NCBI GenBank assembly: GCA_002415135.1
Contig: DIBY01000019.1
Span: 1-42,607 of the forward strand
Direction of reading: 5' to 3'
From: Flavobacteriales bacterium UBA5040
GTDB lineage: Bacteria; Bacteroidota; Bacteroidia; Flavobacteriales; Weeksellaceae
Length of the DNA stretch: 42,607 nt
Shown here: positions 38,864 to 42,607 of the stretch, one piece after another
Position numbering within the stretch: the first letter of the stretch is position 1
How the letters are laid out: each line of letters opens with the position of its first letter
The notes under the pieces: generated by a model
What the model was told of the DNA's origin: nothing
What the model saw: the letters and a program-made list of their open reading frames with translations, nothing else
Database searches by the model: none
Program-made: the position numbers and the translations under genes

Positions 38864-41044
38864 ATGGGCCAAAATTCCAATACAGATAACCCGGATGATC
38901 GCACCCATTCAGAAAAACCGCCGTTTGAACGCAGTCGCTTCGGGGGCAGCACCAAGTCGCCTAAAGTAAAAAGTGAGATTCCGGTTTCAAAAAGTGATTT
39001 GGGGAAAGGCGCTCAAAAACTCTGGCAGAATAAAACCACCCAAATTAACTGGAGTGTTTTAATTATATCTTCAAGTGTAATCGCGGCGTTTTCATTTTGG
39101 GCAATTGCGATGCCTGATCAAGCGAGATCAACAATGAAATTAGCCGTTAATTGGATTGCCACCAATTTAGGTTGGTACTACGTTTTGACGATGGCGCTGG
39201 TCATTTTCTTTGTCGTTTGGGTGGCAGTATCAAAAGCAGGAAGCTTGCGTTTGGGACCTGATGATTCGCGGCCACAATACGGACTGGCTACCTGGGCCGC
39301 AATGCTTTTTGCAGCAGGAGTCGGAATTGATCTGTTGTTTTTCTCGGTGACAGGACCGGTCGTTCAGTATTTGACGCCACCCTCGGGTGAGCCAGCATCT
39401 GCCGATGCTTTACAGGATGCGGTCGTTTGGACCATGTTTCACTATGGTATCGCCGGTTGGGCGGTCTATGCATTACTCGGGATGGCCATGGGATATTTTG
39501 CGTATCGCTGGAATTTGCCTCTTTCGATCCGGGCAGCGCTGTATCCGCTTTTTGGCAAACGGGTAAAAGGTCCACTGGGTGACGCCATCAGCACCATTGC
39601 ACTGATAGGAACTGTTTTTGGCGTCGCAACCACCATGGGAATTGGCGTGGTGCTGCTTAACGTGGGTTTCGCAAAACTGTTTGGATTTAACGAAGGTCTG
39701 ACGTTGCAAATTGCACTGGTTATTGGCGCCGTGATTTTAACTATTGCTGCCACAACATCAGGCGTAGATCGTGGGATCCGCTGGATTTCTGAATTGAATC
39801 TGTGGAGCGCCGTGGCCATGATGGCATTTATTCTGATTGCAGGCCAAACGGCATTTTTGCTCAACGGTCTTGTAGAAAACATCGGTCATTTTTTGGTGAC
39901 GCTGCCTTCAAGAATGTTTAAAACTTTTGCCTATGTTCCGGACAGCAGTGACTGGATGGGCAGTTGGACCCTTTTCTTCTGGGCCTTCTGGCTCGCCTGG
40001 GGACCTTTTGTCGGCGTATTTTTGGCTCGGATTTCCCGGGGGCGAACTTTGCGCGAATTTGTAGTTGCAGCGATTACGGTACCGGTACTTTGTGACTTTA
40101 TTATCGTGTCCTTTTTTGGCAACTCGGCACTGTACGAAGTTTTACAAGGCAACACGGAATTTGCCCAACTGGCAATCGAAAGTCCTGAACATGGTTGGTA
40201 TGCACTTTTAGGAATGTTCCCGGCACCTATGTTCTTGATCGCTCTTGCCACGTTTTCGGGCTTGTTGTTTTACATTACCAGTGCCAATTCAGGTGCCATG
40301 GTAATGTCTAATTTTTCAGCCTCGATTCCTGATCCAAGTGAGGATGGTCCTAAATGGTTGCGAATATTTTGGGCTGTTCTAACGGCAGTGTTGACCATTT
40401 CTATGCTTCTGGCGGGCGGCGTTATTACGATGGAATATGCTACGCTAATTTTTGCGCTTCCGGTAACTGTTATTGCTTATCTGGTCATGTTTTCATTTTA
40501 TAAAGCGTTACGGATAGAGCGTGCAGAACAAGAAGGAAAAGTAATTCGCGATCCAGCAATTACTCCAAGTGGTGGTCATATTCCGGAGCGTTCCTGGAAA
40601 CAGCGACTTGGGCAAATGCTTACTTTTGCCTCAAAAAAAGAAGGAGTGCAGTATTTAGAGCGCGTGATTCGCCCTGCTCTTGATGACGTGGCGGCGGAAT
40701 TTAGAGGTCAGGGTTATGATGCCGAGCGTCAGAATGCCGACCACGACGAAACAATCTCAACCATCGATCCTACTCGCCCTTCGGGACCTTTACTAAGGGT
40801 GTCAACGGATGGTGTTCATGATTTTTATTATCAGGTGGCAATGGTGGCGACACCGGCACCGACCTTTAGCGGAAAAATGGCGTCCGATACCGATGTTTAT
40901 TATCGTCTTGAAGTCACTACCCAAACCGGATCAGGTGGCTATGATCTAATGGGATTGAGCCGTCAGCAGGTGATTGATGATGTACTGGAACAATATGATG
41001 CCTATATTACCTACATAAGAGCGGCGCGAGAGGAAGAAGAATAA
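38864..41044 (+). CDS. BCCT-family transporter (BetT-like)
   Basis: A choline/betaine/carnitine-type transporter of 726 residues with 12 membrane helices. An unusually long hydrophilic N-terminus (residues 1-58) precedes the first helix. The family signature WTLFFWAFWLAWGPFVGVFL then ARISRGRT is at about 368-395, and SANSGAMVMSNF near residue 475 also fits. The last 200 residues form a cytoplasmic regulatory domain, as in BetT proteins that respond to osmotic stress. It imports quaternary ammonium solutes, probably choline or glycine betaine, with protons or Na+. No betA or betB adjoins. Codon use is richer in G+C than the surrounding genes, and the protein resembles proteobacterial BetT, so transfer is possible. 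Confidence 0.92.
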   Translation: MGQNSNTDNPDDRTHSEKPPFERSRFGGSTKSPKVKSEIPVSKSDLGKGAQKLWQNKTTQINWSVLIISSSVIAAFSFWAIAMPDQARSTMKLAVNWIATNLGWYYVLTMALVIFFVVWVAVSKAGSLRLGPDDSRPQYGLATWAAMLFAAGVGIDLLFFSVTGPVVQYLTPPSGEPASADALQDAVVWTMFHYGIAGWAVYALLGMAMGYFAYRWNLPLSIRAALYPLFGKRVKGPLGDAISTIALIGTVFGVATTMGIGVVLLNVGFAKLFGFNEGLTLQIALVIGAVILTIAATTSGVDRGIRWISELNLWSAVAMMAFILIAGQTAFLLNGLVENIGHFLVTLPSRMFKTFAYVPDSSDWMGSWTLFFWAFWLAWGPFVGVFLARISRGRTLREFVVAAITVPVLCDFIIVSFFGNSALYEVLQGNTEFAQLAIESPEHGWYALLGMFPAPMFLIALATFSGLLFYITSANSGAMVMSNFSASIPDPSEDGPKWLRIFWAVLTAVLTISMLLAGGVITMEYATLIFALPVTVIAYLVMFSFYKALRIERAEQEGKVIRDPAITPSGGHIPERSWKQRLGQMLTFASKKEGVQYLERVIRPALDDVAAEFRGQGYDAERQNADHDETISTIDPTRPSGPLLRVSTDGVHDFYYQVAMVATPAPTFSGKMASDTDVYYRLEVTTQTGSGGYDLMGLSRQQVIDDVLEQYDAYITYIRAAREEEE

Positions 41045-41052
41045 AGCCCTTT

Positions 41053-41085
41053 AACCTTCACAAGGTTTTAAAGTTTGACAAGGTT
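41053..41085. repeat. Degenerate double REP palindrome
   Basis: AACCTTCACAAGGTT (41053-41067) followed by AAGTTTGACAAGGTT (41071-41085), a decayed form of the double palindrome after the RAYT gene, 8 bp after the BCCT stop. Confidence 0.7.
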
Positions 41086-41172
41086 TTAAAAATGAACAAT
41101 TTAGTTTAAGAAATCATCAATCCATTTAAAATTTATAATTGCATTCCACCAAAGAAATATTGATTTTTCAAA

Positions 41173-41354
41173 ATGAATCCAGCAGCAAAACCCATCATTT
41201 ACACGTCGATCATTCCACCCGTACGATCGACGAGTTTCTGGTATTGTTGAATTCTTTTCATATTAAAATCCTAGCTAATCTTCGCAAAATGCCGCTTGGC
41301 GAAACAAATCGACTCGTTCGAGCGGAGAATCTAAAGGAAAAAATCCAAAAATGA
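41173..41354 (+). pseudogene. DUF488-family remnant, frameshifted and truncated
   Basis: The ATG at 41173 gives MNPAAKPIIYT, the expected start of a DUF488 protein. At 41206-41211 the frame breaks: a canonical gene would read TIGHSTRTIDEF, but here one base is missing and the G and H codons are changed. In the shifted frame the family text resumes (HSTRTIDEFLVLLNSFHIKI, LANLRK, then RAENLKEKIQK) and stops at 41354 after about 60 residues, less than half the usual length. So the gene is broken twice. DUF488 proteins are small, of unknown function. An apparently weak terminator-like hairpin lies at 41402-41424. Confidence 0.72.
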
Positions 41355-41429
41355 AATTAGAAAACTTTTGGACTTAACATGCGGAAGATTAGACAATCGG
41401 CTGATCATTTCAGTGGTTTTTTTTGTTTG

Positions 41430-41437
41430 TATATTTG
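41430..41437 (+). promoter_or_regulatory. -7 box of the lipoprotein gene
   Basis: TATATTTG matches TAnnTTTG exactly, 19 bp before the start at 41457. Confidence 0.5.
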
Positions 41438-41456
41438 AATACATTAATGAAAACTT

Positions 41457-42035
41457 ATGAAAAATATTTTATCAGTATTTTTTTCCTTTTTACTGCTTAT
41501 TGCCTGCTCCAAAAAAAGTGAAAAGATTACAACAGAAAAAATTCATCCTGTTCTCCTTAAAATCAGTTATTACCCAAGTTTTCACCAACCAGCAGAAACG
41601 ATTGTTAACTTCAACGAAAAGTATCTAATTTTTTATAACCCAAAGGAAAGTATTGTGGAACCTCCTCCACCACCAATTGAAAATGGTAAAGAAAATAAGG
41701 AAGAAAGTAATTATAAAAAGTATTTAGCAGAAAGACCAGAACTGGTCGCATTTAAAGTAAATTTAAATGAGGAAGATCTCAACAGCATTCGAAATGTAAT
41801 TTCTACTTTCAAAGCAGATGATTTTATAGATGATCAGTATATAACTGCAATCGACGGAATGTCAACAAATATGATTATTTTATTGTCAGATGGTAAACTA
41901 ATACAAATGAACCCTTTCAATAGTCCAAATGAAAAACAAAAAGCACTGTATAAAAAGGTGCTTAGTATTTTAATGGAGAAAAACATGGATAAAAATAACT
42001 CCATCATTTTACAGAAAATTGAAAACTATAACTGA
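41457..42035 (+). CDS. Unknown lipoprotein with proline-rich linker
   Basis: I do not recognise the family. It has 192 residues with a lipoprotein signal (MKNILSVFFSFLLLIAC, anchor Cys17). A PPPPP run at about residues 69-75 lies in a hydrophilic loop, and the remaining sequence mixes beta patterns (VNFNEKYLIFYNPKESI) with a charged helix near the end (EKQKALYKKVLSILMEKN). The KKYLAERPELVAFKVNLNEED block may be part of a compact domain. The neighbouring gene, which begins 40 bp after this stop, encodes another lipoprotein, so they may be cotranscribed. Location is predicted to be membrane-anchored in the periplasm. Confidence 0.72.
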   Translation: MKNILSVFFSFLLLIACSKKSEKITTEKIHPVLLKISYYPSFHQPAETIVNFNEKYLIFYNPKESIVEPPPPPIENGKENKEESNYKKYLAERPELVAFKVNLNEEDLNSIRNVISTFKADDFIDDQYITAIDGMSTNMIILLSDGKLIQMNPFNSPNEKQKALYKKVLSILMEKNMDKNNSIILQKIENYN

Positions 42036-42075
42036 ACAATATCTCATTTTATTGGCACAAAGAAAAATAAACTCG

Positions 42076-42522
42076 ATGAGAAAGAATCTCTTTAAAACTC
42101 AACTAAAATTAATGATGAGAATTTTTATAGTATTTACAGTTCTTTCAGGACTTGCCTCTTGTAGGACTGCATCGGTTCAGCAAGTAAATTCCGATATTAA
42201 AACAAAATTTGGGTTTGAAATTACAACACCAAACAAGGCCGTGTTTTTTGTAGAAAATAAAAAAAGCAAAGACCGTGTTTCAGATCATCATTTGGAAATC
42301 ACAGATCTGTTGTATCAACAATTTGGACCTGCAACAGATAATTTCTTTATTGCCAAAACCAATGCACGGGATTTTAAATTTAATCTGGCAGATAAAACTT
42401 ATTATATTGATGTTGAGAAATTACCGAAAAGAACTGCGATGATTTTATTTGATGGAAAACACAAGCCAATTATTGAGTATAATCCGAAGAATTACCGCAA
42501 ACTGATTGAGAAAATAAAGTAA
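42076..42522 (+). CDS. Unknown lipoprotein
   Basis: A protein of 148 residues if it starts at the ATG at 42076; the frame is open to 42019 only through a TTG that overlaps the previous gene, so I prefer 42076. The N-terminal MRKNLFKTQLKLMMRIFIVF and then TVLSGLASC is a lipoprotein signal with a lipobox LASC (Cys29). A shorter start at one of the internal Met pair (residues 13-14) is also possible. The mature protein shows beta-type patterns (KFGFEITTPNKAVFFVEN; KTYYIDVEKLPKRTAMILFD) without recognisable motif. It is likely cotranscribed with the preceding lipoprotein. Function unknown. Confidence 0.68.
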   Translation: MRKNLFKTQLKLMMRIFIVFTVLSGLASCRTASVQQVNSDIKTKFGFEITTPNKAVFFVENKKSKDRVSDHHLEITDLLYQQFGPATDNFFIAKTNARDFKFNLADKTYYIDVEKLPKRTAMILFDGKHKPIIEYNPKNYRKLIEKIK

Positions 42523-42561
42523 AAGCCACCGATTCAATCTAAGTATTTACTGAATAAAACA

Positions 42562-42607
42562 ATGAAATATTACTTTAAACTTTTTCTGACACTGTCCCGC
42601 AAAGTGT
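42562..42607 (+). CDS. Start of a further gene (partial)
   Basis: An ATG at 42562 opens MKYYFKLFLTLSRKV, which continues past the window edge. The Lys then hydrophobic pattern is compatible with a signal peptide or simple N-terminus. Only 15 codons are seen, so it may not be real. Confidence 0.3.
   Translation, partial: MKYYFKLFLTLSRKV

Noticed and set aside
39288..40251. Several long minus-strand frames inside the BCCT gene
   Set aside because: Shadows caused by the higher G+C content of that gene; no protein-like motifs.
41139..41354. A 71-residue protein from a TTG start at 41139
   Set aside because: The native start of the DUF488 remnant lies in another frame at 41173; the TTG-started frame is a by-product of the frameshift.
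1..42607. tRNA, rRNA or known riboswitch
   Set aside because: No cloverleaf-like segment with a T-loop and no known riboswitch core was recognised by eye; a covariance search would be needed to be certain.

Overview
The window looks like a chromosomal segment of a flavobacterium, most likely a Weeksellaceae member such as Chryseobacterium or Kaistella. The evidence is low G+C content, a split transketolase, a folB-folK fusion, Bacteroidota-type promoters with a -7 box TAnnTTTG upstream of at least twelve genes, very short leaders, and RAYT/REP-type intergenic repeats. This placement is inferred from content, not from a search.

Layout. 0-2 kb: the C-terminal end of a type ISP restriction-modification enzyme, a small unknown gene, a J-domain/KTSC protein and a possible gene remnant. 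2-8 kb (minus strand): a sterol-desaturase-like hydroxylase, an MscS channel, and a four-gene Mn/Zn ABC uptake operon (lipoprotein, ATPase, two permeases that each carry a C-terminal winged-helix-like tail). 8-13.5 kb: a YeeE/YedE sulfur-transport pair, a frameshifted sodium:solute symporter, tyrS, a fatty acid desaturase and a Lys-rich exported protein. 13.5-20.2 kb (minus strand): folBK, a FolM/PTR1-type pteridine reductase, a flavin reductase, asnB, a cholesterol oxidase and a membrane protein. 20.5-30.4 kb: an RsmB-like rRNA methyltransferase, two MFS exporters, pirin, catalase, a small GNAT and an intact sodium:solute symporter, with three copies of an intergenic repeat family between them. 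30.4-35.7 kb: a RAYT transposase with its likely REP elements, a secreted protein, split transketolase, and a Crp-SDR pair followed by a second, decayed copy of the transketolase 3' end. 35.9-37.7 kb: a two-gene ATPase-HNH defence module of Septu (PtuAB) type in very A+T-rich DNA. 38.2-42.6 kb: a CIA30-domain lipoprotein, a BetT-like BCCT transporter, a DUF488 remnant, two lipoproteins and the start of another gene.

How it fits together. Most of the window is housekeeping and transport. The accessory parts are the restriction enzyme end, the Septu-like module, the cassette between the duplicated transketolase tails, and the repeats. The strongest signals for a second look are: (1) the 1.85-kb Crp-SDR cassette bracketed by an intact and a degenerate transketolase 3' end, with the Septu-like pair immediately downstream; (2) the RAYT with AACCTTGTCAAGGTT palindromes around it and apparently inside its own coding sequence; (3) two 92-bp intergenic repeats 6.7 kb apart plus a more distant third relative. 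I did not see a clearly undescribed multi-gene system; the ATPase-HNH pair resembles a known class. No tRNA, rRNA or CRISPR array was seen.
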